From Verrucomicrobiia bacterium (lineage in GTDB: Bacteria > Verrucomicrobiota > Verrucomicrobiia > Palsa-1439): a stretch of 64,000 nt of DNA. Position numbers and translations under genes: made by a program. Positions within the stretch are counted from its first letter, which is position 1, and the number at the start of each line of letters is the position of its first letter. Positions 30,673 through 39,456 of this stretch are shown here, one piece after another. A model generated the notes under the pieces. The model saw only the letters and a list, made by a program, of their open reading frames with translations. It did no database searches and had not been told where the DNA came from. Where the stretch lies: assembly GCA_022072455.1 (NCBI GenBank), contig JAJVHY010000013.1, positions 62,001 through 126,000 of the forward strand, in the 5' to 3' direction.

Positions 30673-32217
30673 ATGAATGACCAAGTCTTGATCTTCGACA
30701 CGACGTTGCGCGACGGCGAACAATGCCCCGGCGCTTCGATGAACACGCGCGAAAAGTTGGAAGTCGCCCGCCAACTCGCCCGCCTCAAAGTGGACATCAT
30801 CGAAGCCGGCTTCCCCATCGCCAGCGACGGCGATTTCGAGGCTGTCCGGGCCATCGCCAGCGAAATCCAAGGCCCACGCATTGCCGGCCTCGCCCGTTGC
30901 GTTGACAAGGATATTGATCGCGCCGCCGAAGCCGTCAAACCCGCCAGCGACCGCGCGCGCATCCACGTCTTTCTCGCCACGAGCGCGATTCACCGCCAGT
31001 ACAAGTTGAAAATGGCGCAGGACGAAATTCTCAAGCGCGCCGTTGAAGGCACAAAGCGCGCCTTGAGCTACGTGAAAGACGTCGAATTCTCGCCCGAAGA
31101 CGCCTCGCGCACCGAGCCCGAGTTTCTCGCCGCCGTCACCGAAGCCGTCATCGCCGCCGGTGCAACGACCGTTAACATCCCCGACACCGTCGGCTACGCA
31201 GTGCCACACCAATACGGCGCGTTGATCAAATATCTTTTCGATCACGTCAAAAACATCCGCCAAGCCGTCATCAGTGTGCATTGCCACAACGACCTTGGCC
31301 TCGCCGTCGCCAATTCCTTGGCGGCCGTACAAAATGGCGCGCGTCAAGTCGAGTGTACGCTCAACGGCATCGGCGAACGCGCCGGCAACGCCTCGCTCGA
31401 AGAAATTGTCATGGCCTTGAAGACCCGGCACGACGCGTTTGCCGGCTTTCAGACCGGCATTGATACCCGGCAACTCTACCCGGCCAGTCGTTTGGTTTCA
31501 CACATGACCGGCATGGTCGTGCAACGCAACAAGGCCGTCGTCGGCGACAACGCGTTTGCCCACGAAGCCGGCATCCACCAACACGGCATGCTCGCCAACC
31601 GTGAGACCTATGAGATCATGCGCGCCGAAGACGTTGGGCGTTCCAGCGAGTTGACGTGGGGCAAACACATGGGCCACCACGCCGTCGGCAAGAAACTCGA
31701 GGAGATGGGCTACAAGTTGAGCGATGACGAAATTCGCCGTGTCACCGAAGCCATCAAAGCGCTCGCCGACAAAAAGAAATCGGTCTACGACGAAGACGTT
31801 CGTGCCATCGTCGAAGGCCAGTTCACCGAGGTGCCGCAAGTCTGGAAACTCGACTACCTCAGCGTAATGACCGGGACGATTCCGACCGCAACCGTCCGCC
31901 TGATTCGCGCCGACAAGAACGAACCCATCAGTGATGCCGGCACCGGCGACGGCCCGATTGATGCGATGCTCAAGACGATTGATCGGATTACCGGCATCAA
32001 GGGGGCGTTGAATGATTACAGTGTCGGCAGCGTCTCACGCGGCAAGGACGCCATCGGCGAGGTCAGCGTGCGCGTCCAGTTCGAAGGCCGCATGGTGACC
32101 GGCAAAGCGGTCAGCACCGACATCATCGAGGCCAGCGCACTCGCGTACTTGAACGCTCTTAACCGCTGCCTTGACGAACAACGCCGCCGCGCCGAGGCTG
32201 AGAAGCCAACGTTGTAA
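30673..32217 (+). CDS. leuA: 2-isopropylmalate synthase
   Basis: 514 residues. It condenses acetyl-CoA with 2-ketoisovalerate, the committed step of leucine synthesis. FDTTLRDGEQCPGASM is the family's N-terminal signature, VHCHNDLGLAVANSL holds the metal-binding HxH, and GIGERAGNASLEE is the second signature. The C-terminal part from about residue 390 is the LeuA regulatory domain, where leucine feedback binds. The ATG at 30673 has AAGGA 6-10 bases upstream. The preceding leader peptide and terminator indicate transcriptional control by leucyl-tRNA charging. Confidence 0.96.
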   Translation: MNDQVLIFDTTLRDGEQCPGASMNTREKLEVARQLARLKVDIIEAGFPIASDGDFEAVRAIASEIQGPRIAGLARCVDKDIDRAAEAVKPASDRARIHVFLATSAIHRQYKLKMAQDEILKRAVEGTKRALSYVKDVEFSPEDASRTEPEFLAAVTEAVIAAGATTVNIPDTVGYAVPHQYGALIKYLFDHVKNIRQAVISVHCHNDLGLAVANSLAAVQNGARQVECTLNGIGERAGNASLEEIVMALKTRHDAFAGFQTGIDTRQLYPASRLVSHMTGMVVQRNKAVVGDNAFAHEAGIHQHGMLANRETYEIMRAEDVGRSSELTWGKHMGHHAVGKKLEEMGYKLSDDEIRRVTEAIKALADKKKSVYDEDVRAIVEGQFTEVPQVWKLDYLSVMTGTIPTATVRLIRADKNEPISDAGTGDGPIDAMLKTIDRITGIKGALNDYSVGSVSRGKDAIGEVSVRVQFEGRMVTGKAVSTDIIEASALAYLNALNRCLDEQRRRAEAEKPTL

Positions 32218-32220
32218 CGG

Positions 32221-34290
32221 TTACGCTGGTTCGACGAGAATCTGGACGCGCTCGGGTTGGATGCGCAACGAGTCGCCTTGACGGACGGTCAGCACCGGTT
32301 GAAACGGCGCGTAGAGGTCAGCGTGGGCGAGATCCTTGTGAAGAAACTTCCACCGATACTCGATCTCCCCCGCGGTTGGGTTGGCAATCACCAAGGCCCG
32401 CCGGTCAGTCTCGCGATGACCGTGGACCCGGTACTCCACCTTTTCGCCACCAACGACGGTCACACTTGCATCGAACGTGTCGAAATAATTCGCGAGAAAG
32501 ATGATGTCCGCGAGATCATGCCGGAGCCGTTCGATCTCTTGGATATACCGCGCCATCTCATGCCACAACGGGTTGGCCAACGTGCTCCGGTACATTTCTG
32601 GTTCCACACAAATCACACCGCCGGTCAGGACCGCGCCATTCACACCGTTGAAATCGCGCGGCGCGGAAATATGCACGCACGCCGTCCATTCAGGAAACAC
32701 GTAGCGCAACGGCGAAATGCTGAAGCCTTGCTGCGCCCGGTAAAACACATCCACGAACGGAATCAGCCGGTCATGTGCTGCTTCACTGGCGAGACAGAAC
32801 TCAGGATTTATCGCTTTCAACCGCTGATGAAGCCGCCCAATCGCGGCGACCAATCCTTCGCTCAACGCTTCGTCGGGTTTCCAAGTATTGCGCGGGTTAA
32901 AATCGAGCCGTGCATTGACGCACACTTTATCGAGCTGCAGGCCATGCGCGCCGTCGCGTACGAGTTGCTCAAACTGGTCGCCCAACAACTCCTCCAACTC
33001 CGGCAAGATCGAACTCAGCACATGCCGGCGGCTTGTGAGGGTCCGTCGCGCTGACAGAGTGCTGTAGCCCCAACTCATCCAGTTGGGTGTTGTGCCCAAG
33101 AGATCCTGATGCGTCCATTCGCGCAACTTCGTCCGGTATTCTTCCGAGTTACTGTCGAGCACGTTATAATTGGCAAAGACGAGACACTTCCCGGCGCGGG
33201 AGTCGATGGATTGGAGCAGTTGGCGAAACGCAGCGCGTCCGCCCAGTTTCTCCGCCGGGACGTAATAGGGATACCCACGTTCCAGCCCACCGTTGGCCCA
33301 GCCGATTAACTCGTAGCAACTGATCCCATACTGCTGCGCGTCCTGACACCATTGATCGTACGTCGCGTAATCGGCGACAATGCGATCCTCCGGTGTCTGC
33401 AGGATGCTAGTGAACCATGCACTTTTCTGGCGCAGCCAACTGTGTGTTCCATCAACTTTCCAGTGCCGGTCAAACCAGCGGCGATAATGCTTCGCGCCGG
33501 CATGCCAATCGCCCTTGTGCGCGCGCAGGACAAATTCACCCGTCTCGTAGGTTTCGCCTGAATGAATGTAGGGATACCGGACATGAGAAAAGACCAGGCC
33601 GATCGGTTGACCGCCGGTCTCTGCTGGTGTGAGCCAGGAATCCGTGGCACGTCCGCTCACCGTGGGATGCAGATGTAAATGCCATGTGCTGTACCGGCAC
33701 GTGACGTCGTGATAGCCGAGATAGACGCCTACGTCGTTGGTTGGTTCGTACAACTCCCACCATGGCATCAACATCAGCCCCGGATAATGCAGCGACCATT
33801 CGGCAGGCTCGGCGAACGATCCGATCGGCATTTTGGTGAACACTTTGTAGTTCTCGCAACTCAAATAGCCCGGCGAGGAAAGATGGCCGTCACGTCGCCC
33901 GGCTAGGTCTTTCATTCCGCCAATCTGTGGAAACCATAACTCAGCGACGGGCTGTCTCTCCCGGTTTGTCAGTGACGCGCGAAAAATAACCGCCTCGTCT
34001 TCAAGAGCGACAGTGTAGGTCAATGAGACGTCGAACGTTCCGCGATCCGACTGCAGCTTGTCGAAACACACTGTCACCTTGGGGCCCTCTTGGCGGATCG
34101 ATGGCGTTTGCTGACGCAACCCGTCAATGTAGTGCGCCTCGCAGTCTTGGAGTGGCAACAGTAGGCGGAAATTGGCCCGCAGCCGGTTTTCGCTGATCAA
34201 GTCGCAGTTGAGACTCTTGACGAAAAGTGAACTGATTGCGCCACTGCTCGCGTCAATTTCAATGGCATAATGATTGTTTGCGATTTTCAA
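32221..34290 (-). CDS. DUF6259-like putative glycoside-hydrolase-fold protein
   Basis: 689 residues, no signal peptide. The N-terminal part (about residues 1-200) is beta-rich, with ELWFPQIGGM and a PGLMLMPWWELY stretch as in galactose-mutarotase-like sugar-binding domains. The middle (about 260-560) looks like a TIM barrel, with GISCYELIGWANGGLERGYPYY, VFANYNVLD and DGAHGLQLDKVCVNAR. The C-terminal 80 residues are again beta-type. I recall this layout from DUF6259 proteins of Verrucomicrobia and Planctomycetes, which are thought to act on carbohydrates, but no activity is established. It ends 3 bases from the convergent leuA. Confidence 0.68.
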   Translation of the reverse strand: MKIANNHYAIEIDASSGAISSLFVKSLNCDLISENRLRANFRLLLPLQDCEAHYIDGLRQQTPSIRQEGPKVTVCFDKLQSDRGTFDVSLTYTVALEDEAVIFRASLTNRERQPVAELWFPQIGGMKDLAGRRDGHLSSPGYLSCENYKVFTKMPIGSFAEPAEWSLHYPGLMLMPWWELYEPTNDVGVYLGYHDVTCRYSTWHLHLHPTVSGRATDSWLTPAETGGQPIGLVFSHVRYPYIHSGETYETGEFVLRAHKGDWHAGAKHYRRWFDRHWKVDGTHSWLRQKSAWFTSILQTPEDRIVADYATYDQWCQDAQQYGISCYELIGWANGGLERGYPYYVPAEKLGGRAAFRQLLQSIDSRAGKCLVFANYNVLDSNSEEYRTKLREWTHQDLLGTTPNWMSWGYSTLSARRTLTSRRHVLSSILPELEELLGDQFEQLVRDGAHGLQLDKVCVNARLDFNPRNTWKPDEALSEGLVAAIGRLHQRLKAINPEFCLASEAAHDRLIPFVDVFYRAQQGFSISPLRYVFPEWTACVHISAPRDFNGVNGAVLTGGVICVEPEMYRSTLANPLWHEMARYIQEIERLRHDLADIIFLANYFDTFDASVTVVGGEKVEYRVHGHRETDRRALVIANPTAGEIEYRWKFLHKDLAHADLYAPFQPVLTVRQGDSLRIQPERVQILVEPA

Positions 34291-34294
34291 ATTC

Positions 34295-34624
34295 TTATTT
34301 CACACCGGCGACCTGAAATCCTTCCGTTTCAAGCAACGCACGGATTTTACCCGGTTGATCGCCTTGGATTTCGATCTGGCGATCTTTTACTGTGCCGCCG
34401 CAGCCGCAGGCTTTTTTAAGCTTCGTGGCGAAATCATCAATCTGTTTGCCGGTGATATGCGACGCGAAATCGTGGACTACGATGACCGTCTTGCCGCCGC
34501 GATGGGCGGTTTCTTTGCGGAGGATGACGCGACCAAGTTTGACGGGTTTAGGGGCCGGGATTTCCGGACCCGCCGGCAGTCCCTGATTGGAGAGCGCAGC
34601 AAATGGGTTGTTGAGTGAACTCAT
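34295..34624 (-). CDS. SUI1/eIF1-like translation factor (YciH family)
   Basis: 109 residues from the ATG at 34624; a longer frame upstream lacks family similarity. The C-terminal 75 residues are a SUI1 domain: VILRKETAHRGGKTVIVV, the CGCGGTVKD loop, and EIQGDQPGKIRALL. Bacterial YciH proteins are related to eukaryotic eIF1 and may discriminate against non-standard initiation complexes. It lies 4 bases after the DUF6259 start, so the two may share a transcript. A 16-base palindrome sits 1 base before its start codon. Confidence 0.88.
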   Translation of the reverse strand: MSSLNNPFAALSNQGLPAGPEIPAPKPVKLGRVILRKETAHRGGKTVIVVHDFASHITGKQIDDFATKLKKACGCGGTVKDRQIEIQGDQPGKIRALLETEGFQVAGVK

Positions 34625-34625
34625 T

Positions 34626-34641
34626 TGCCACAAATGTGGCA
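34626..34641. repeat. Palindrome at the start of the SUI1-like gene
   Basis: TGCCACA, two bases, TGTGGCA: a perfect 7-bp inverted repeat at 34626-34641, one base upstream of the start codon (34624). As RNA it could form a 6-bp hairpin with a 4-base loop covering the ribosome entry site. As DNA it is a possible operator. Confidence 0.4.
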
Positions 34642-34673
34642 GAACGACCGTGCGCGCGTAAAGGCGATTTCGG

Positions 34674-34919
34674 TCACCCAACGACGACGCGGCGACCGTG
34701 AAATTGGCCTTCGAGACGGACCAAGTTGGAGTTGATCATGTCGGCGACAATGTACGCACTGAGCCGTTCATTGTGCGTTAGTTTAGAAACGGTCGCCACC
34801 AAGTCAGCGAGCGTTGTTGTTTGCGGACGGGTCCGATGATTTTTGTGGCCGTGGCTTTTCATACCCACTTGATTAGCACGGGACATGCCAGCGACATTTT
34901 TCCACAAATCATTGAGCAA
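34674..34919 (-). CDS. Small basic protein, unknown
   Basis: 81 residues. The first 35 are rich in Asn, His, Lys and Arg. The rest (TLADLVATVSKLTHNERLSAYIV...) looks like a helical fold with a C-terminal strand HGRRVVVG, similar in flavour to DNA- or RNA-binding helix-turn-helix proteins, but no family was recognised. The start is uncertain, with in-frame ATGs at 34886 and 34862. It ends 49 bases before the SUI1-like gene, on the same strand. Confidence 0.45.
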   Translation of the reverse strand: MLNDLWKNVAGMSRANQVGMKSHGHKNHRTRPQTTTLADLVATVSKLTHNERLSAYIVADMINSNLVRLEGQFHGRRVVVG

Positions 34920-34980
34920 ATTGCGGGCTTGAGCAGAATTGTTCGGCCGTTAGCGAACCGCTGACTGCCGGATTTGAAAA

Positions 34981-36345
34981 TCATGCAGCCGGTGGCGGGT
35001 CGACGACAACCACTGGTCCAGCAGTGGGAGGCTGAACCGGTGACTCAGAGACGGAAGATGCGGCTGGCTTCGGTGGCTGCTTCTCATCAAGCGCCCAGAG
35101 CTTCCCGTCATAAAATTCCACGACGTACCCGTCCTGAATCAACCAGTGTAAATCGGCCGCCAGCAATGTCTCATCAACCGGCGCAAGGTGCGCGGCCAGT
35201 TGCTTGCGGGTGGCGTCTGGGTTGGCGCGGAGAAACAGAATGATTTTCTGAACGTGCTCCGTCAGATGCGCAATGGACTCGAAGCGGTTGAGCTTGATGC
35301 GCGTGATGTAGGTGATGCCTTTCTTGTGCTTGAAAAAGTGGAAACCTTCCTTGACCAGATGGGGACGCAGCACGTTCACTGTGCGAAGGGGGAACTTGCG
35401 TTCTTCTTCCCAAGTGCGCCGCAGAGCTTCGAGCAGACGATGATTTTCAATCTGCCGCGAAGCCGGGCCGCTGACTTGGACTTCGTTGGCTGCCGCCACC
35501 AGCGCCGGCAAATGATGTTCCCGGATGTGTTTTTCCAGCTCGCTCCGGTCGGTGAATATTTTTGGTTCGGGGTCGAGCAGACAAGTATACTCAATCGTCT
35601 TACTTCGCGATTCGACCCAGGCTTTCACAATTTCGGGGTCGCGAGTGGTTTCAATGCGCGATTTGAATTGGTCGAATGGCACATGAGCCAGTCGCTGCTG
35701 GTGATGCTTGATCAGCCGGGATTGATATTCGTGAAAATTCGGAGGTCCAAGGATCACACCTGTAAAACCGCACCGATTTACAAACTGGAAGTTGCCTTTC
35801 GGTGGGTCAATGGCCTTTTCCGCCTGAGTGAAAATCTTCTCGGGGCAATGCCGAAACAGGTGCCGGAGGGCTTCATCTTGCGCAAGGCAAACACCTTCAA
35901 TCAATAACGGCCGATAGAGCGTGCCGTCTTTGCGCGTGAACTTGACGAGGTGGCGTTCGGGTTTGTTCAAGACAAGTTTCGCGATGTCAAATAACGCATA
36001 CGCCCGCGGCGTCTGCTTCATCATCTCCACCATGCCGGCAAAGGCTTGTTCATTTGCCAGAAAGGTGATCTCAAGATTTAGCGGCGCCGGTGGCGGACCA
36101 GAAACTGGTCGCGGCGGCTGATCACGCCGGTCGCGCCGCGGTCCCCCTCTGGCATTTGCCGGGCCACGCCGGTCATCACGACGCGGCCGGGGCGGACGGT
36201 CGCCGTGGTCGCGACTGTCAGACCGTCGGTCGGGGCGCTCGCCCGGATGTTTATCAAACGACTTGACCGGTGCCTTGACCCAGTCGGGCGTCAAGTTTAA
36301 TTCATCCAGTGACAGACCGCCGGTTCGATTTTCCTCAGGATTCAA
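34981..36345 (-). CDS. Hypothetical protein with Arg/Pro/Asp-rich disordered N-terminus
   Basis: 454 residues. Residues about 30-90 are low-complexity, dominated by Arg, Asp, Pro and Gly (for example RPDRRSDSRDHGDRPPRP), a composition often found in RNA-binding proteins. The rest is folded-looking and includes a CLLDPEPKIFTDRSELEKHI stretch and a C-terminal segment (about 370-420) that could be a winged helix (NPDATRKQLAAHL...LIQDGYVVEF). A Pro/Val-rich tail ends it. No known family was recognised. Its neighbours are the SUI1-like gene and a tRNA, so a role around translation or RNA is possible but unproven. Confidence 0.7.
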   Translation of the reverse strand: MNPEENRTGGLSLDELNLTPDWVKAPVKSFDKHPGERPDRRSDSRDHGDRPPRPRRDDRRGPANARGGPRRDRRDQPPRPVSGPPPAPLNLEITFLANEQAFAGMVEMMKQTPRAYALFDIAKLVLNKPERHLVKFTRKDGTLYRPLLIEGVCLAQDEALRHLFRHCPEKIFTQAEKAIDPPKGNFQFVNRCGFTGVILGPPNFHEYQSRLIKHHQQRLAHVPFDQFKSRIETTRDPEIVKAWVESRSKTIEYTCLLDPEPKIFTDRSELEKHIREHHLPALVAAANEVQVSGPASRQIENHRLLEALRRTWEEERKFPLRTVNVLRPHLVKEGFHFFKHKKGITYITRIKLNRFESIAHLTEHVQKIILFLRANPDATRKQLAAHLAPVDETLLAADLHWLIQDGYVVEFYDGKLWALDEKQPPKPAASSVSESPVQPPTAGPVVVVDPPPAA

Positions 36346-36369
36346 TGTAGGCGCAGCATAAGTGAATCG

Positions 36370-36398
36370 TTGACGGCAATCAACCCAAACAGTAGATT
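36370..36398 (+). promoter_or_regulatory. tRNA-Ala promoter
   Basis: TTGACG (36370-36375), a 17-base spacer, TAGATT (36393-36398), and a GC-rich discriminator-like stretch after it (GCGCG). The tRNA begins 28 bases downstream. This is one of the best sigma-70-like promoters in the window. Confidence 0.6.
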
Positions 36399-36426
36399 CC
36401 GCGCGTCGCAGTTCTGTGCTTGGTGC

Positions 36427-36502
36427 GGGGATGTAGCTCAGTTGGTAGAGCGCCTCGTTCGCAACGAGGAGGCCAGGGGTTCGAATCCCCTCATCTCCAC
36501 CA
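36427..36502 (+). tRNA. tRNA-Ala, anticodon CGC
   Basis: 76 bases with CCA encoded. The acceptor stem GGGGATG pairs with CATCTCC and includes the G3-U70 pair that defines alanine tRNAs. The D arm is GCTC...GAGC. The anticodon stem CCTCG/CGAGG closes the loop TTCGCAA, anticodon CGC, reading GCG. The T arm is AGGGG-TTCGAAT-CCCCT. Confidence 0.97.
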
Positions 36503-36504
36503 GC

Positions 36505-36532
36505 CTTCGCTCACAGCACAGCCAGAGCGAAG
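36505..36532. repeat. Inverted repeat just after tRNA-Ala
   Basis: CTTCGCTC (36505-36512) and GAGCGAAG (36525-36532) form a perfect 8-bp stem with a 12-base loop, two bases after the CCA end. There is no U-tract, so it may help 3' processing or Rho-dependent termination rather than intrinsic termination. Confidence 0.4.
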
Positions 36533-36597
36533 ACTGCCGGTCGTTTGACGTAGGCGAGCCACCCGGCTACGAGCTACGGCTTGGCACGCCAGATAAA

Positions 36598-37533
36598 ATG
36601 CCTTCAACGTCTGAACTACTACCGGTCAACGATTCCGACGCGCTATTACGCACGATCGGCAACACACCGCTCATTCCCCTACTCCGCGTCGCCAATTTTC
36701 CGAACGTCCGGATTCTTGTCAAAGCCGAATGGTTTAATCCAGGTGGCTCCGTGAAAGACCGGCCTGCGTATCGGATGATTCGCGCAGGCGAAATCTCCGG
36801 CAAGTTGACAAAAGACAAAACCATCGTCGACGCCACCAGTGGCAACACCGGTATCGCGTACGCCATGATTGCGGCGCGGAGGGGTTACCGGTGCAAATTG
36901 CTGATGCCGGCGAACGCGAGCATCGAACGCAAGAAGCTGCTCACTGCCTACGGCGCTGAGTTGGTCTTGACCGATCCCTCCCAAGGCAGCGATGGCGCGT
37001 ATCACGAAACCCAGAAGTTGTTGAAAATCGATGCCGGTCATTATTTTCACCCAGACCAGTACGGTAATTCGGAAAACCCGCAGGCCCATTACGAAACGAC
37101 TGGCGCGGAGATTATCAGCCAAACCAATGGTGAGGTTACTCATTTCGTCGCCGGCTTGGGAACAAGTGGCACTTTGATGGGGACCGGTCGCCGACTCCGG
37201 GAACACAATCCCGGGATTCGCATCGTCGCGATCCAACCGGAAGGACCGTTTCACGGACTGGAAGGTCTGAAGCACATGGAAACGGCGGCGCACGTGCCTG
37301 AAATCTATGATCCACAATTCGCCGATGAAACAATTGGAGTCAGCACCGAAGACGCCCAAGCAATGGCACGGCAGCTCACACGTGATGAAGGGTTATATGT
37401 CGGGGTTAGCGCTGGGGCATCGGTTTACGCGGCAATCCTGCTCGCCGGGCGGATTCAAAAGGGCGTCATCGTCGCTGTTGCGCCGGACGGCGGGGCACGG
37501 TATCAAAGTGACAAATTTTGGGAAGCCCGATGA
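36598..37533 (+). CDS. cysM: Cysteine synthase, CysM-like
   Basis: 311 residues from the ATG at 36598. PLP-dependent beta-replacement enzyme: FNPGGSVKDRPAYRM contains the Schiff-base Lys53, DATSGNTGIAYAMIAA binds the substrate carboxylate, and LGTSGTLMGTGRRLRE binds the cofactor phosphate. It makes cysteine from an activated serine and a sulfur donor. The next two genes are a JAMM peptidase and a sulfur-carrier/E1/rhodanese fusion, matching the CysO-CysM-Mec pathway of Mycobacterium, where the sulfur donor is a protein thiocarboxylate rather than free sulfide. That context, more than the protein itself, favours CysM over CysK. Confidence 0.9.
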   Translation: MPSTSELLPVNDSDALLRTIGNTPLIPLLRVANFPNVRILVKAEWFNPGGSVKDRPAYRMIRAGEISGKLTKDKTIVDATSGNTGIAYAMIAARRGYRCKLLMPANASIERKKLLTAYGAELVLTDPSQGSDGAYHETQKLLKIDAGHYFHPDQYGNSENPQAHYETTGAEIISQTNGEVTHFVAGLGTSGTLMGTGRRLREHNPGIRIVAIQPEGPFHGLEGLKHMETAAHVPEIYDPQFADETIGVSTEDAQAMARQLTRDEGLYVGVSAGASVYAAILLAGRIQKGVIVAVAPDGGARYQSDKFWEAR

Positions 37534-37937
37534 AGATCAAGGAATCACTGCTCGCGCAAATCCACCAGCACCTGGAAGCCGGTTACCCACACGAGGCGTG
37601 CGGGGTCATGCTCGGCAACGGCGGAGTGGTCATGGAAATCGCCCGTGCGGACAACAAACGGGAGGACAGCGCCCACAACAGGTACCTGATCGATCCCCTC
37701 GCCTACCGGGACATCGAACGTGCCGCGGATAAACGCTCGATCCAAGTCATCGGAATCTACCACTCACATCCCGATGTGGCAGCCCTTCCCTCGCAATTTG
37801 ATCTCGACAGCGCCTTCCCCAATCTCACCTATCTGATTATTTCAGTCTGCCAGGGCAAAGCGGTCGAATCCAAAGCTTGGGTGCTCCGCGACGACCGGAG
37901 TCAGTTCGACCAAGAGCCGATTGAATTTTTCAGTTAA
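37530..37937 (+). CDS. JAMM/MPN metallopeptidase, Mec-like
   Basis: 135 residues from the ATG overlapping the cysM stop. The complete JAMM zinc site is present: Glu22 in HEACGVML, then His78, His80 and Asp91 in YHSHPDVAALPSQFD. In Mycobacterium, Mec cleaves cysteine from the C-terminus of CysO after CysM has joined them. Here the sulfur carrier is fused to an E1 domain, so this peptidase might also cut that fusion after its internal Gly-Gly. About 135 residues is usual for bacterial stand-alone JAMM proteins. Confidence 0.9.
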   Translation: MKIKESLLAQIHQHLEAGYPHEACGVMLGNGGVVMEIARADNKREDSAHNRYLIDPLAYRDIERAADKRSIQVIGIYHSHPDVAALPSQFDLDSAFPNLTYLIISVCQGKAVESKAWVLRDDRSQFDQEPIEFFS

Positions 37938-37970
37938 TGGGCTAAACTGCGCCTCTCGGAGATCATACTT

Positions 37971-39446
37971 ATGCCAGTCATCGTCACTATCCCAACCGCC
38001 CTCCGCCGCTTCGCCAATAATCAGGCGACCGTCGAAGTGGTCGGAGGAACCATCAGCGAAGTGCTGAGCAATTTAACCACCCAACACACCGAACTCCGGC
38101 CACACCTCTATTCCAGCGACGGCCGGCTGCGAAATTTTGTCCGCGTGTACGTCAACGACGAAGACATTCGGTTGCAGGGCGACAATACGCCGGTCAAACA
38201 AGGGGACGAGATTGCTATTGTGCCGTCGATTGCCGGCGGTATCGACCCTGTGATCAAGAGCCGCACGAAATTGACGAACGAAGAAATCAAACGTTACTCC
38301 CGGCACCTCATCTTGCCGGAAGTCGGCGTCGAAGGTCAGGAACGCATCAAGGCCGCGAAAGTTCTGCTCATCGGCAGCGGCGGTCTCGGGTCGCCTCTCG
38401 CTCTCTACCTCACCGCAGCGGGCGTCGGTACCATCGGCATGGTCGAATTCGACACCGTCGATTTCAGCAATCTCCAGCGCCAAATCATCCATTTCACCGG
38501 CGACGTTGGTAAACCCAAAGTCAAGAGTGCCGGCGAGAAGATGAAGGCCATCAACCCAAACCTGAACTTCATCCCACACGAAATCAAGATCACCTCTGAG
38601 AATGCTCTCGACTTGATCAAGGACTACGATCTCGTCATCGACGGCACCGATAATTTCCCGACCCGGTACCTCGTCAACGACGCCTGCGTGATGCTCAAGA
38701 AGCCGAATGTCTACGGCTCGATCTTCCGTTTTGAAGGCATGGCCAGCGTGTTCGCGCCGCACCTCGGCGGGCCGTGTTACCGGTGCTGGTATCCCGAACC
38801 GCCGCCGCCCGGGCTGGTTCCAAGTTGTGCCGAAGGTGGCGTGCTCGGCGTTATCTGCGGCATCATCGGCAACATCCAAGCCAACGAAGCCATCAAACTC
38901 ATCATCGGCAAAGGCAAGCCGCTCATGGGCCGGTTGCTCCGGTTCGACGCAATGGACATGAGTTTCCGTGAATACAAGATACCGAAAGACCCCAACTGCC
39001 CGCTCTGCGGCAAAACCCCGACGATCACCAAACTGATTGATTACCTCGAATTCTGCGGCATTGGTCGCGGCGAAGCCGGCGGTTCCTCCGGTGATTCCAT
39101 CGTTGATCAAAAAGAAGAAGGCCTCGGCCCCGACGATATCAGCGTCGAGACCCTCAAGAAAATGCGCGACACAAAACAGGATTTCGTGTTGGTGGACGTT
39201 CGCAACCCTGACGAATTCGAGATCAGCGTCATCGAAGGCTCCGTCAAACTTCCCCTTCCGGAGTTGCCGCAGCGCTTCCGGGAGCTTCCAAAGGACAAGG
39301 AGCTCATCGTCCACTGCAAAATGGGTGGCCGGAGTGCGCGCGCCGTCAACTTCCTCAAGCAGCAAGGCTATACCAAGGTCAAGAACGTTGCCGGCGGCAT
39401 TAACGCTTGGGCCCAACGGATTGATCCAAACATACCGCAGTACTAA
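37971..39446 (+). CDS. Ubiquitin-like sulfur carrier fused to ThiF/MoeB-type E1 and rhodanese
   Basis: 491 residues in three parts. Residues 1-90 are a ThiS/MoaD/CysO-type beta-grasp domain ending in IVPSIAGG (Gly89-Gly90). Residues about 103-360 are an E1-like adenylating domain: LLIGSGGLGSPLAL binds ATP, Cys269/Cys272 and Cys343/Cys346 are the zinc pairs, and Cys286 in SCAEGGVLG is the usual reactive cysteine. Residues about 388-491 are a rhodanese domain with active-site Cys449 in VHCKMGGRS. The protein would adenylate the carrier's C-terminal Gly and load sulfur onto it, but here the Gly-Gly is internal, so processing or a second free carrier is needed. Confidence 0.92.
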   Translation: MPVIVTIPTALRRFANNQATVEVVGGTISEVLSNLTTQHTELRPHLYSSDGRLRNFVRVYVNDEDIRLQGDNTPVKQGDEIAIVPSIAGGIDPVIKSRTKLTNEEIKRYSRHLILPEVGVEGQERIKAAKVLLIGSGGLGSPLALYLTAAGVGTIGMVEFDTVDFSNLQRQIIHFTGDVGKPKVKSAGEKMKAINPNLNFIPHEIKITSENALDLIKDYDLVIDGTDNFPTRYLVNDACVMLKKPNVYGSIFRFEGMASVFAPHLGGPCYRCWYPEPPPPGLVPSCAEGGVLGVICGIIGNIQANEAIKLIIGKGKPLMGRLLRFDAMDMSFREYKIPKDPNCPLCGKTPTITKLIDYLEFCGIGRGEAGGSSGDSIVDQKEEGLGPDDISVETLKKMRDTKQDFVLVDVRNPDEFEISVIEGSVKLPLPELPQRFRELPKDKELIVHCKMGGRSARAVNFLKQQGYTKVKNVAGGINAWAQRIDPNIPQY

Positions 39447-39456
39447 GCCAACTCGC

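Noticed and set aside
36505-36532. Intrinsic terminator after tRNA-Ala
   Set aside because: The stem is good but the loop is long and no T-run follows, so it was listed only as an inverted repeat.
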